A stretch of 64,000 bases of DNA. It comes from Ponticaulis sp. GTDB taxonomy: Bacteria > Pseudomonadota > Alphaproteobacteria > Caulobacterales > Hyphomonadaceae. Positions 42,319-51,869 of the stretch are shown here, piece by piece (position 1 is the first letter of the stretch; every line of letters starts with the position of its first letter). Below the pieces are notes generated by a model. That model made no database searches. It saw only the letters and a program-made list of their open reading frames with translations, and was not told the origin of the DNA. The translations under genes were made by a program, and so were the position numbers. The stretch spans positions 310,001 through 374,000 of the forward strand of contig NZLU01000017.1 of NCBI GenBank assembly GCA_002692725.1, written 5' to 3'.

Positions 42319-44295
42319 TTATTGCGATTTCCTGAGTAGGTCCGGGGCGAGTGCTTCATTTCCGAGCCGGTTGATTGCGTCGCTAACGGACAGGATTTCC
42401 TGCTGTTTGCCGCCGAACTGACGCAAGGCCACAGATTTGTTCTCCGCTTCCTTGTTTCCGACAACCGCAATGTATGGGATTTTCTGATGTGAATGCTCGC
42501 GGATCTTGTAATTGATCTTCTCGTTACGAAGATCAATGTCCGCCCGCAAACCCGCCTGGGCGAACTCGGCCTGAACCTCTTTCGCATACTCAGCTGAATC
42601 GTCCGAAATGTTCGCGACAACGATCTGAACAGGCGCCAGCCACATTGGAAATGCGCCGGCATAGTTCTCGATCAGAATGCCCATAAACCGCTCAAACGTA
42701 CCGAACACAGCACGATGCAGCATGACTGGGCGATGCTTCTCACCATCGCTGCCAGTGTATTCGGCATCGAGGCGTTCCGGCAGAACATAGTCAAGCTGGA
42801 ATGTGCCGCACTGCCAGGTCCGTCCGATCGCGTCGGTCAGGTGGAATTCGAGCTTTGGTCCATAGAAAGCACCTTCGCCTTCCGCGATTTCAAAATCGAG
42901 ACCTGCCGCTGTGAGCGCGTCAGACAGTGCCGATTCTGCGCGATCCCAGTCTTCATCTGTGCCGCCGCGCAATTCCGGGCGAGTTGCGAGTTTGTAATCG
43001 ATGTCGGTCAGCCCGAAATCGGCATAGACCCGTTCAAACAGTTTGAGGAATTTCAGCGTTTCATCCGCAATCTGATCTTCGCGGCAGAAAATGTGTGCAT
43101 CGTCCTGCGTCATCTGACGCACGCGCATCAGGCCGTGAAGTGCGCCGTGCGCCTCGTTCCGGTGGCAACAGCCGAATTCTGACATCCGGATTGGCAGGTC
43201 TCGATAAGACCGCTGGCTGTTTTTAAAGATCTGAACATGCGCCGGGCAATTCATCGGTTTCAGCGCCATCAGCTCTGCATCACCGCTGAGGACCGGACCT
43301 TCATCTTCCGTAGACGGAACTTCGTCAGGCACGACGAACATGTTCTCGCGGAATTTTGACCAATGGCCTGATTTTTCCCAGAAAACCGAGCTCAGCAGCT
43401 GGGGCGTTTTGACTTCCACATAGCCGTCTTCATCTTGCGCGCGGCGGATATAGGCTTCCAGCTGACGCCAGATCATGAAGCCCTTAGGGTGCCAGAAGAC
43501 AGACCCCTGCGCTTCGGGTTGAAGGTGGAACAGATCCTGCTCACGCCCGATTTTACGATGGTCGCGCTTTTCCGCTTCTTCCAGGCGCGTGAGATAGGCT
43601 TTGAGGTCCTTCTCATTGGCCCAGGCGGTGCCGTACATGCGCTGAAGCATCTCATTATTACTATCACCACGCCAATACGCGCCGGCAAGCTTCATCAGTT
43701 TGAAGGCTTTTGGCAGTTTACCCGTGGAGCTCAGATGCGGGCCGCGGCAAAGGTCGGACCATTGATCCGCATGCGCATAAAGCGTGATCGGCTCACCTGG
43801 TGGGATGATGTCGTCAATAATTTGCGCTTTGTATTTTTCACCAATTTTCTGAAAGTGCGCGATCGCATCTTCTTTCTTCCAGACTTCCCGATTGATCGGC
43901 AGATCGCGGTCGACGATTTCCGCCATTCTGGCTTCGATCTTTTCGAAGTCGTCAGTGGAGAACGGCTCTTCGCGGGCAAAGTCGTAATAAAAGCCGTCAT
44001 CAATGACCGGACCTATTGTGACTTGCGTGCCTGGATACAGCTCCTGAACCGCCTGAGCCAGCACGTGCGCTGCATCATGGCGGATCAGCTCCAGTGCTTC
44101 AGGATCGCGTTCGGTGACGATGGCCACCTCAGCATTGCCTTCCAGCGGGCGATGCAAATCCCACAATTCGCCGTCAACTTTCGCGGCGAGGGCTTTCTTG
44201 GCGAGTGATTTGGAAATCGAAGAGGCGACGTCGAACGGAGACGCGCCGTCTTCATATTCGCGTTTCGCGCCATCTGGCAGCGTGACTTCAAGCAT
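42319..44295 (-). CDS. thrS: Threonyl-tRNA synthetase
   Basis: ThrRS (658 aa) has all domains: TGS (1-60), editing domain (about 60-230) with H73-x3-H77 (HDAAH) and C183/H187 (CRGPH), the class II core, and the anticodon-binding domain at the end. The zinc ligands are C350 (MNCPAH), H401 (DDAHIF) and H527. The length matches the family. It has no leader attenuator that I can see. It ends 15 bases before the O-antigen-ligase-like gene on the same strand. Confidence 0.96.
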   Translation of the reverse strand: MLEVTLPDGAKREYEDGASPFDVASSISKSLAKKALAAKVDGELWDLHRPLEGNAEVAIVTERDPEALELIRHDAAHVLAQAVQELYPGTQVTIGPVIDDGFYYDFAREEPFSTDDFEKIEARMAEIVDRDLPINREVWKKEDAIAHFQKIGEKYKAQIIDDIIPPGEPITLYAHADQWSDLCRGPHLSSTGKLPKAFKLMKLAGAYWRGDSNNEMLQRMYGTAWANEKDLKAYLTRLEEAEKRDHRKIGREQDLFHLQPEAQGSVFWHPKGFMIWRQLEAYIRRAQDEDGYVEVKTPQLLSSVFWEKSGHWSKFRENMFVVPDEVPSTEDEGPVLSGDAELMALKPMNCPAHVQIFKNSQRSYRDLPIRMSEFGCCHRNEAHGALHGLMRVRQMTQDDAHIFCREDQIADETLKFLKLFERVYADFGLTDIDYKLATRPELRGGTDEDWDRAESALSDALTAAGLDFEIAEGEGAFYGPKLEFHLTDAIGRTWQCGTFQLDYVLPERLDAEYTGSDGEKHRPVMLHRAVFGTFERFMGILIENYAGAFPMWLAPVQIVVANISDDSAEYAKEVQAEFAQAGLRADIDLRNEKINYKIREHSHQKIPYIAVVGNKEAENKSVALRQFGGKQQEILSVSDAINRLGNEALAPDLLRKSQ

Positions 44296-44429
44296 TGTCT
44301 TATTCTCTTAACCTGTTGCGTTCTTTAGCGAAGTTTTGCTGCAAAACCACCCCTCAAAACGCGCTAATGCACGCTTTCCGGAGCTTTTTACACGCCCCGG
44401 CCAGCAGCCTCTATCCTCCGGGACGTGCT

Positions 44430-44729
44430 TTAAGTTCGTGGGGTTGTTGTGGTGGTGGTTGGCTTAACGAAATGCCAGCCCGGCTTTTCGTCTGGCACCG
44501 AGTCATACCCATGGGTTCCGCCCGGTCGGCAACGAACAAACCGACCCATACCCAGGCGCACACCATTGAGAAAGCCATGGCGCGACCAGGCTTCGGCCGC
44601 ATATTCAGAGCAGGTGGGTTCATGACGACAGCGCACACCAATGGCAAAAAGCGCCGCAGACAGCGTCGCTTTATAGCCGATCAGCAAAGCCCGCGGTGCG
44701 GGAGAGATATGTGCGTATTTCTTCGCCAT
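44430..44729 (-). CDS. yidD: Membrane-protein insertion efficiency factor YidD
   Basis: The 99-residue protein has the YidD pattern RCRHEPTCSEYAAEAWSRHGFLNG, then GVRLGMGRFVRCRPGG. This family carries clustered Cys and Arg and acts with YidC at the membrane. The start is set at 44729; the upstream 55 codons of open frame are not YidD-like. A threonine run (KPTTTTTTPRT) ends the protein. It is usually found in the rnpA-yidC cluster; here it stands next to thrS (135 bp), without rnpA. Confidence 0.9.
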   Translation of the reverse strand: MAKKYAHISPAPRALLIGYKATLSAALFAIGVRCRHEPTCSEYAAEAWSRHGFLNGVRLGMGRFVRCRPGGTHGYDSVPDEKPGWHFVKPTTTTTTPRT

Positions 44730-44812
44730 GGAGGTGCCATAGCAGATTAGTCTGACCAAGTCATGTAAACGTCCTGCGAGTCTGTTAGACTGCCTGAAAA
44801 CGGGAGACTGAC

Positions 44813-45556
44813 ATGCGTGGTCGAATTCTGATCCTCTTCTTTGCAGGGCTATTTGCCGGTCCGGCGGCGGCTCAATTCTCCACCAAACCGACAATCAAAC
44901 CGCCGACCATCGAAAAGCCCGTGAAACCGACCATTGAAAAGCCGGAAAAACCAACAATCACTGCGCCGAACAAGCCCGTGACGCGTGAGGTGACGGTAAA
45001 TGGGCAACTCCAAACAGATCTGGGCACTTCTCAACTGTCGGGTGATGACCTGAAAATACGCGCGATTGCGGGCCGGACAACACATTCCGCTGATGACATA
45101 GAGCTTGGTGTGACCGTGAAGCTTGATCCGTCCAAGGGCGATTTCATTCATCCGGGAGCGGTGGCGCTGGGAATGTATGGCAGCGTGCAGTTTGATCCCG
45201 TGCGCGGCTCCTTTCAGGTCGATCCGGAAACCACTTTCCTGATCTATGCTGACATCGAAGCGAGAGGCCTGGGTGATGGACACCTGATACAGCTCCATGT
45301 GTATTCCTGGTCAGATCAAACCTGCGACACGCGCTACTCCATGGGGTCATTGCGGCGCGGATCTGAGGTTCTGAGCGAGGAACGCGCAAAGACGCTCAAC
45401 CTTGTCACTGCTCCGCTATCGGGTGACTGGGTGCCAGCCGATTATGAAGAGACCCATGTGCGCGACACGCTCAACGGCCGGTCCCGCATTGAAGTCAGTT
45501 GCGAGAGCAGCTGGCGGTTGGACGAGGTGGACGTAACTCCGTTCACTGCTGACTGA
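44813..45556 (+). CDS. Exported protein with Pro/Lys-rich repeat, unknown
   Basis: The 247-residue protein has a signal peptide (cleavage near AAAQF). A low-complexity stretch (about 22-60) follows, made of repeated 'KPTI' units (KPTIKPP, KPVKPTIEKP, KPTITAP). After this comes a beta-rich domain with two Cys (QTCDTR and EVSCES) and an Arg-Ser-Arg pair. The repeat probably spans the cell wall as in periplasmic linkers. No family is recognised. It is divergent from yidD with 83 bp between. Confidence 0.65.
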   Translation: MRGRILILFFAGLFAGPAAAQFSTKPTIKPPTIEKPVKPTIEKPEKPTITAPNKPVTREVTVNGQLQTDLGTSQLSGDDLKIRAIAGRTTHSADDIELGVTVKLDPSKGDFIHPGAVALGMYGSVQFDPVRGSFQVDPETTFLIYADIEARGLGDGHLIQLHVYSWSDQTCDTRYSMGSLRRGSEVLSEERAKTLNLVTAPLSGDWVPADYEETHVRDTLNGRSRIEVSCESSWRLDEVDVTPFTAD

Positions 45557-45692
45557 CCGGAGCTGTTGTACGCGTTGTGCCGCACCGGGTGGTGCGATTT
45601 CATATGCTGAAACGAAACGCATTCAATGACTTGTGCCTGTTGCAGAGGTCTTTTAGCCTTTGTTGGAATTCATCGGTCTGAGGAGCTGAGCA

Positions 45693-46451
45693 ATGCATAA
45701 ATTTATTATCGCGGGGCTGAGCGGGCTTTTGCTCGCCGGATGTCAGACCGACAAAATGACAGCCGATGACACATCAGATGTGTCAGTCCTGGCGCCTACT
45801 CTGACAGGTGAGGCTTGTCCGGACATGTCCGGCGGCGGATATCTCTTCTGGCTGGACCCGCCCTCCAAGGAAGTGGGTGATAAACTCCAGCTAACCCCGT
45901 ATTTTTCGACCCATCCGGGTGCGTTTGAGCCCCTACCGTCAGGCTGCATTGGCAATATGAGCAGCACTCCAGAGGATGCGCTGACCTTTGAGCGGAGCGA
46001 ATACGGGGATGTTTACGCCATTATCACTGAGAAGGCTGAGCCCGGCTCACGTGTCATACTGACGGCAGATTATGGCGCAGAGAATTCTATTACAGCGCCG
46101 ATCTCAATCTACGATCCCGCCTCCAACCCGCTGGTTGGCGTCTGGGCGCAGCAAAACGACGGTCAGTGTGCGGACAATACCGTGATTCGTGAATTGTCCT
46201 TTAGCGGAGACGGGAGATTTTCCGTCACCTGGACCCCGTTTGAAAGTTATAAAGATTATTGGGGGAGTTATGATTTCGATAGCGAAACGAACGAGCTGAC
46301 CCTGTCACCGGAGCGCGGCAATTACATTCCAGAGGATGTTCAGTCAGGTGTGATCCAACTCGAAGGAGATTTGCTGACGCCTGAGGACGGAATGAGTTTT
46401 GGAAGCACGCGCAATGGTCTGGCATGTTCGGCGCCGTTCAAGCGCCGATAA
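45693..46451 (+). CDS. Predicted lipoprotein, unknown
   Basis: The 252-residue protein has a lipobox (LLLAGC, Cys17). The body has two parts. The first (about 30-145) has no family I recognise. The second (about 145-252) includes NPLVGVWAQQNDGQCADNTVIRELSF and a lipocalin-like run of strands with WGSYDFDSETNELTLSP. That 'VGxW' start suggests a small beta barrel. It lies 136 bp after the previous exported gene and may share its orientation only by chance. Confidence 0.65.
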   Translation: MHKFIIAGLSGLLLAGCQTDKMTADDTSDVSVLAPTLTGEACPDMSGGGYLFWLDPPSKEVGDKLQLTPYFSTHPGAFEPLPSGCIGNMSSTPEDALTFERSEYGDVYAIITEKAEPGSRVILTADYGAENSITAPISIYDPASNPLVGVWAQQNDGQCADNTVIRELSFSGDGRFSVTWTPFESYKDYWGSYDFDSETNELTLSPERGNYIPEDVQSGVIQLEGDLLTPEDGMSFGSTRNGLACSAPFKRR

Positions 46452-46489
46452 ACCCCCGATTGGGACCTGGCAGTTCTTGAAGGTCTGAC

Positions 46490-47041
46490 TTAAATCGAAC
46501 TTACGAGTTCCGGCCGTCCGGACAGTCTCGGTGGACGCTTCATGAGTGAGGCCCGCATCTCGATATGCGTCGACAACTGTCGTGCCTTGCGCTTGAGAAT
46601 ATTTCGTTCGGTGATGGTCCAGGAACGGGGCACGAAATCAATGGCCGCAACAGCGCCGATCGGAACACTTTCCCGGACAATGATGGGTACGCCGAGATAG
46701 GCGGCGATTCCGGGGTCTTCCCTGACCAAAGGATTACGTCTGAAGCGTGGGTCCTTGCTTGTATCTTCCAGCATCAGGCCTTCAGTTTCAAACATGGCAA
46801 ACGAACAGATGGAGATGTCACGTGATGTCGTGCAAAGCTCAAGTCCGCGCCTTGCCTTCAGAAACTGGCGCTCCCGATCGATGAAGGATACGATCGAGAC
46901 CGGCACTTTGAAAATGTCCCGAATGTTATCGACCACGTCTTCAAAGAAAATTTCTGGCTCCGTGTCCAGCACGCCCATTTCTTGCAGAACGGCCAGCCGA
47001 TAGTCTTCATCAACAGATTGACTGCTTTCAACGGCTCGCAT
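46490..47041 (-). CDS. GAF-domain protein
   Basis: The 183-residue protein is almost entirely one GAF domain (about 20-165) with the phosphodiesterase-type N-terminal start YRLAVLQEMGVLDTEPE. The SFIDRERQFLKAR and TSRDISICSFA (Cys present) stretches are typical of stand-alone cytosolic GAF sensors. No output domain follows, so it must signal through a partner or act as a reductase-like fRMsr relative; the usual CxxC pair for that is not evident. GAGGGG precedes the ATG by seven bases. Confidence 0.8.
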   Translation of the reverse strand: MRAVESSQSVDEDYRLAVLQEMGVLDTEPEIFFEDVVDNIRDIFKVPVSIVSFIDRERQFLKARRGLELCTTSRDISICSFAMFETEGLMLEDTSKDPRFRRNPLVREDPGIAAYLGVPIIVRESVPIGAVAAIDFVPRSWTITERNILKRKARQLSTHIEMRASLMKRPPRLSGRPELVSSI

Positions 47042-47137
47042 GTGTTCACCCCTCGATCTTTTTCGTGAAGGTTACACCCGGTCTGTTAAGACACGCTGAA
47101 AACGATTGAACTGATCTGATTGAATTGAACTTTTCAG

Positions 47138-48907
47138 CTAGACCGTATCTTCCCAGCTTTTCGATAGGCGTGAAGCGGCGTTGATAATCCCGACCATGGA
47201 ATAGGTTTGCGGGAAATTGCCCCAAAGCTCTCGTGTTTCCGTCTGTACATCTTCTGACAGGAGGCCGAGCTTTGTGCGCTGTTTCAGAACGCTTTCGAAC
47301 ATGGAGCGCGCTTCGTCCTTACGGCCGATCCGGGCCAGCGCATCAATGTGCCAGAAGGTGCAGGCAGTGAAGGCGGTCTCAGGCTTCCCAAAATCATCCG
47401 CGACCCGATAGCGATAGACGTGATCGCCCTCGCGAAGCTCTTCGTCGATGCGTTCCACTGTCTTGATATAGCGCTCATCCATCGGGTCGATGAAACCGAT
47501 TTCCGCCATCAGGAGCACAGACGCATCGAGTGGTTCTTCACCGAAGGCGCCTGTAAAGGCCTGGCGTTCCTCGCTCCAGGCTTCTTTCATAATGCGTTCG
47601 CGCATTTCATTTGCGCGATGGTTCCAGAATTCGACCCGTTCGGGTTTGTTTAATTCACCGGCAATCCGCGCGAGGCGATCGCAGGCTGCCCAGCACATAA
47701 TGGCCGATGAGGTGTGGATGTGCGCCCGCCCCCGGAATTCCCATATTCCGGCATCAGGCGTGTCATAGACTTTGTAGGCGCGTTCGCCGACCCGTTCGAA
47801 TTGTTCGAATTCCAGTGTGCCGGCTTTGGAGGATAAGCGATTATCAAAGAAGGCCTGAGACGCGCCGAGAATCACATGGCCATAAACATCATGCTGGATA
47901 TGCTCAGCGGCCTGATTGCCAAACCGGACCGGGCCGTGCCCCCGATAACCGGGCAAATGGCCGGGAATGGTCTCTGTCAGGTCGGTTTCGAGCGCCACGC
48001 CAAAAACGGGTTGGATATGCCCCCCATTGGTCAGCGCCACAGTGTTCCGTAAATAGGTGAGGTAGCGCTCCAGCGTGCCCACAGCCGATAGCCGGTTCAG
48101 CGCCGTGACCGTGAAATAGGCGTCACGTAGCCAGCAATACCGGTAATCCCAATTCCGCTCCGAGCCAGCATGTTCCGGGATGCTGGTGGTGAGGGCCGCA
48201 ACAATGCCGCCGGTTTCTTCATAGACGCAGAGCTTCAGCGTAATCGCCGCACGGATCACTGCCTCCTGCCATTCCGGCGGCGTAGCGAGGCGTCGGGACC
48301 AGTCATGCCAATGCTGTTTTGTGCGCGAATACCATTCCTGACTAATGGTATTCACATCGCCATTAAACGGTTCGTCTGGACTGAGGATAAAACAGACCGG
48401 CTGATCGAGCACAAAACTCCGCTTGTCGCGAATGTAAGAGACAGGTGCGCTTGTCGTGATGCGGAATCCATATTCCTCATCAGGATAGCTGATGTGAGAC
48501 ACGCCGCGTTTGCCTTTAAGTTCCCGGCCACCACATTCGGCTTCCGCACTAATGGCAACGCGGATTTGCGGCATGCCTTTGACAGGCTCGATATAGCGGA
48601 CAATTGAGGATGGCCGGAACATGCGGCCACGATTGACAAAGCGGGGTGCAAAGTCGGTGATTTTGATCGTAGAGCCGTCAGCCGCTTCCATAATTGTGAT
48701 CAGAATGGCGGTGTTGCGTAGATAATACTGGTCTGACGTCACGAATCCTTCGAGCTCGACCGTGAAATCTCCGCATCCGCCGAGCAGTGAATTGAACACG
48801 GGCTCGCCATCCAGCCTTGGCAGGCACAGCCAGTTGATTGTTGCTTTATCGTCAATCAGAGCTGCGACGGTTTCGTTCCCGATCACTCCGAGTTCAAGTG
48901 ATGACAT
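47138..48907 (-). CDS. GH15-family glucoamylase/trehalase-like hydrolase
   Basis: The 589-residue enzyme starts ELGVIGNETVAALID, the beta-sandwich domain, then the (alpha/alpha)6 barrel with ERNWDYRYCWLRDAY and an acid/base segment FRGRAHIHTSS. This is the GH15 bacterial group that includes acid trehalases. It follows otsB by two bases in an otsA-otsB-GH15 operon, so trehalose or trehalose-derived sugar is the likely substrate. The catalytic pair cannot be numbered safely by eye, but the framework is intact. It is a cytoplasmic protein (no signal). Confidence 0.85.
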   Translation of the reverse strand: MSSLELGVIGNETVAALIDDKATINWLCLPRLDGEPVFNSLLGGCGDFTVELEGFVTSDQYYLRNTAILITIMEAADGSTIKITDFAPRFVNRGRMFRPSSIVRYIEPVKGMPQIRVAISAEAECGGRELKGKRGVSHISYPDEEYGFRITTSAPVSYIRDKRSFVLDQPVCFILSPDEPFNGDVNTISQEWYSRTKQHWHDWSRRLATPPEWQEAVIRAAITLKLCVYEETGGIVAALTTSIPEHAGSERNWDYRYCWLRDAYFTVTALNRLSAVGTLERYLTYLRNTVALTNGGHIQPVFGVALETDLTETIPGHLPGYRGHGPVRFGNQAAEHIQHDVYGHVILGASQAFFDNRLSSKAGTLEFEQFERVGERAYKVYDTPDAGIWEFRGRAHIHTSSAIMCWAACDRLARIAGELNKPERVEFWNHRANEMRERIMKEAWSEERQAFTGAFGEEPLDASVLLMAEIGFIDPMDERYIKTVERIDEELREGDHVYRYRVADDFGKPETAFTACTFWHIDALARIGRKDEARSMFESVLKQRTKLGLLSEDVQTETRELWGNFPQTYSMVGIINAASRLSKSWEDTV

Positions 48908-48909
48908 GT

Positions 48910-49626
48910 TTACCCTTCACCCAGCCACGACCAGACTGCATCAGGGGCAGCCAGCCGATATTGTGCGCATGTGTTTCCGTCACCAACCTTAACAGCCCAT
49001 CCCCCCATGGCCACAACGACTTCGATTGCATCTTCATCTGTCCGATCATCGCCAACGAAGACCGGTGTGCGACCAGCAAATGGTGGTTTTTTCATCAGCA
49101 TTTCAACAGCCGCGCCTTTGTGGGCACCTTTTGGCTTGGCTTCGAGGACGAATTTTCCGCCCTGGAGTTTATAGTCTGGATAGTCGGCCAGAATGGTTTC
49201 CAATTCAGAGGCCAGTGCGGCTTCGGCGTGTGGTGCAGAGCGATAATGCACGGCCAATACTCTGCCTTTGATTTCGAGAGTCGTTCCTTGAAATTCGGCA
49301 ATGATTTGCTGGATTTTTTCGACCAGAGTTTCTGGCGCAGGATTGAGCGTTTCCGGAGGCAATTCGCCCGGTTCGAAAATATAGAGCCCATGATTGCCAG
49401 CACGCCAGAGTGTGACCGGAATGCGCTTTGACAGATCACGGACATCCCGCCCTGAAATGACCGCGACTGCACCCGACATCAGCTCTTTCAACGCGTCCAG
49501 TCGGGCTTTCTGGGGATCAGAGATTGCGACCGTTTCAGGATTGTCCTGCAAGGGCGCTAATGTTCCATCAAAATCCAGAAACAACGCCAGCCCGGGTGAC
49601 AGGGGCGGAGGAGACTCGCTCTGCAT
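48910..49626 (-). CDS. otsB: Trehalose-6-phosphate phosphatase
   Basis: The 238-residue HAD phosphatase has the nucleophile motif LFLDFDGTLAPL (DxDGT), SGRDVRDL, the substrate segment LWRAGNHGLYIF, and the metal-binding VFVGDDRTDEDAIEVV. It removes phosphate from trehalose-6-phosphate made by OtsA. The gene sits between otsA (six bases upstream) and the GH15 gene (two bases downstream). Confidence 0.92.
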   Translation of the reverse strand: MQSESPPPLSPGLALFLDFDGTLAPLQDNPETVAISDPQKARLDALKELMSGAVAVISGRDVRDLSKRIPVTLWRAGNHGLYIFEPGELPPETLNPAPETLVEKIQQIIAEFQGTTLEIKGRVLAVHYRSAPHAEAALASELETILADYPDYKLQGGKFVLEAKPKGAHKGAAVEMLMKKPPFAGRTPVFVGDDRTDEDAIEVVVAMGGWAVKVGDGNTCAQYRLAAPDAVWSWLGEG

Positions 49627-49632
49627 TCTTGT

Positions 49633-51012
49633 TCAGGCCGCTTGCTCACTGAGGGTATTGAGGTCTTCCAGATAGTTTGCAGACCACCAGTTTATGTCCT
49701 GGGAGGTCACAATCTCCCGAAGTTTCCGCCAACGATCCTGTCGTTCTTCAAGCGGCATTTGAAGCGCGCTTCGGATGGTGTTGGCCAGTCGCCAGGTGTC
49801 ATGAGGATTGACGATCAGCGCGGATGTTAGCTGTTCGGCGGCTCCGGCAAATTCTGACAGGATGAGCACGCCAGGATCGTCTTCCTGCTGTGCCATCACG
49901 AATTCCTTCGCGACAAGATTCATACCGTCGCGCAGAGGCGTTACGAGGCCGACACTGGCCCTGCGGAATAATCCCGCGAGTTCTTCGCGACCATAGGCGC
50001 GCGCGAGATAGCGTAGCGGGAGCCAGTCGAGATCGCCATAATCGCCATTGATACGACCCGAGAGCTGGTCGAGCTGAATTCGAAGCTCCTTGTATTCTTC
50101 GACCTTGCTTCGAGAGGGTGGCGTGATCTGTGTGACCGAGACCTTGCCATGCAGATCAGGATTATCATCAAACAGCTGTCCAACGGCTTCGAAACGTTCG
50201 GGCAGGCCTTTGGAATAATCCATGCGATCCACGCCGATCACCAATTGGCGGCCATCCAGAAATCGACCGATCCGATCAGCTGCAGATTGTGCTAATTCGG
50301 ACTCCGCAGCTTTTTCGAAGCCAGCAGCATCAATGCCGATCGGATAGGCTTCAACTTTGACCGTTGCTCCGAATACCTGAAGGCGTCCATCGGACAATTC
50401 TGTGCCGCCATGTTCTTCTTCCATATACCGGATGAAGTTCCGACGATCCTGCTGAGATTGCAGTCCGATCACATCATAAGCTGACAGCGCGCGCGCAATC
50501 CACTGATGTTCCGGCAAGGCGCGGAACATTTCGGGTGCCGGAAATGGAATGTGGAGGAAGAAACCGGTCGGGCCCTCCCAGCCCAGATGGCGCAGACAAT
50601 CGGCAACAAGCAGGAAGTGATAATCATGGACCCAGATTGTATCGCCCGGCGCGGCGCGTTCGGCCGTTATTTCCGCAATTCTCCGATTGACTGCAGAATA
50701 GACGGCGAAGGATTCATTGTCGAACGAGGCCAGATCGAGCCGGTAATGAAAAATGGGCCAGAGCACGCTATTGGCATATTGCAGATAAAATCCGTCATGC
50801 TCTTGCTCGCTTAGGTCGGTCAACACGAACTGGACGCCATCGTCGCGGAAGACATTTACGCCGCGCGGTTTTTCCTCGACGAGATCGCCAGACCAGCCAA
50901 TCCACATGCCGCCGGATTTCTGGAGCGATTCCCATACGGCCACCGCGAGACCGCCGGCGCGGGCTTTGGGGTCAGCGGCGGTTCGGTTCGAGATTGCTAT
51001 GAGTCTGCCCAA
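49633..51012 (-). CDS. otsA: Trehalose-6-phosphate synthase
   Basis: OtsA (459 aa, GT20) joins UDP-glucose and glucose-6-phosphate. Signatures are [27 protein letters not shown], the HDYHFLLVA motif, [15 protein letters not shown] and [13 protein letters not shown]. The start codon is TTG at 51012 with AAGGA seven bases upstream; there is no in-frame ATG that would fit. It is the first gene of a tight otsA-otsB-GH15 operon. Trehalose gives osmotic and desiccation protection, as expected for a marine alphaproteobacterium (inference). Confidence 0.93.
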   Translation of the reverse strand: MGRLIAISNRTAADPKARAGGLAVAVWESLQKSGGMWIGWSGDLVEEKPRGVNVFRDDGVQFVLTDLSEQEHDGFYLQYANSVLWPIFHYRLDLASFDNESFAVYSAVNRRIAEITAERAAPGDTIWVHDYHFLLVADCLRHLGWEGPTGFFLHIPFPAPEMFRALPEHQWIARALSAYDVIGLQSQQDRRNFIRYMEEEHGGTELSDGRLQVFGATVKVEAYPIGIDAAGFEKAAESELAQSAADRIGRFLDGRQLVIGVDRMDYSKGLPERFEAVGQLFDDNPDLHGKVSVTQITPPSRSKVEEYKELRIQLDQLSGRINGDYGDLDWLPLRYLARAYGREELAGLFRRASVGLVTPLRDGMNLVAKEFVMAQQEDDPGVLILSEFAGAAEQLTSALIVNPHDTWRLANTIRSALQMPLEERQDRWRKLREIVTSQDINWWSANYLEDLNTLSEQAA

Positions 51013-51274
51013 TTCGGCATCCTTTCGTAAGATACGCCCGGGACTGAAAAACTGGCTTCAATCTCGTCCGTTGGGAGAGATGCCTGCATGTGCATCATGG
51101 GAAACGAAGAATTTTTTTGAATGAATGCTTCTGACGGGTGATGGTTCCGATCACATTGTCGGAAAGTGAGCCCAAAATCATCGAAGCAGATCATGTGGCT
51201 ATACTAGCCGTATTCGATCTCTTTCATAAGACAGAGGCCGTCAATTTGATCCCGTGCCAGAGAATGACTGAAAC

Positions 51275-51742
51275 TTAGGCGTCCTGCGACTCAATATCGG
51301 CTTCCGCGCGGCTCGACTTCGCGTCTTCAATTGCCGCGACTGCGGCTTCAAAAGCCAGAAGCGTCGATTGATGGCGCTGTGGATAGTCTTTCACGCCTGC
51401 CAGATGCCGCAATTCCCAGAACCGGCCTTGCGGAGGTTCGCTGCCCTCTTTCAGCATGGCGCGCAAGGCGTCTCTGGCCTCAATCACTTCGATTGTTCTG
51501 GCGCCGACCGCATGCTCTGACAGAACGCTGAGCGTGGCTGCACCCAAGGCGCAGGCCTTGGACTGAACGGCAATCTCGGTGATGGTCTCTCCGTCGTCGG
51601 ACAGGCTGACTTCGACCCAAACCTCTGATCCACAAACGCGACTCACTTTGTGAGCCTTTCCGTCAGGTGCACTCAGCTCGCCGATATTGGGGATATCAGC
51701 GGCAAGTTCCAGCACACGATTGTGATAGAGATCATTGGCCAT
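51275..51742 (-). CDS. IscU/SufU-like iron-sulfur scaffold family protein
   Basis: The 155-residue protein has the NifU-N/IscU fold: first cysteine in RVCGSEV, second in SKACALGAATLSV. Where IscU has its third ligand (ARIKCATL-like), this protein reads QRHQSTLL, so a Ser replaces the Cys and only two of three ligands remain. This form is common in alphaproteobacteria and its role in cluster assembly is not settled. It is divergent from the cyclase gene, which starts 127 bp away. The C-terminal tail is acidic. Confidence 0.82.
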   Translation of the reverse strand: MANDLYHNRVLELAADIPNIGELSAPDGKAHKVSRVCGSEVWVEVSLSDDGETITEIAVQSKACALGAATLSVLSEHAVGARTIEVIEARDALRAMLKEGSEPPQGRFWELRHLAGVKDYPQRHQSTLLAFEAAVAAIEDAKSSRAEADIESQDA

Positions 51743-51869
51743 AAGGGTGATCTGGCATCGGCACGGCCAACACTCAAGAGCATGCCAGTCGAATAGTGCT
51801 GTTCCAACACGACTTCCTTTGATTTACTGGTCTGAAGCCGACACAAAGAACAAAATCGGGGAGGAAATC

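Noticed and set aside
43435..44208. 257-codon plus-strand frame opposite thrS
   Set aside because: thrS is certain by its zinc ligands and editing motifs. The antisense frame has no ribosome site or recognisable domain.
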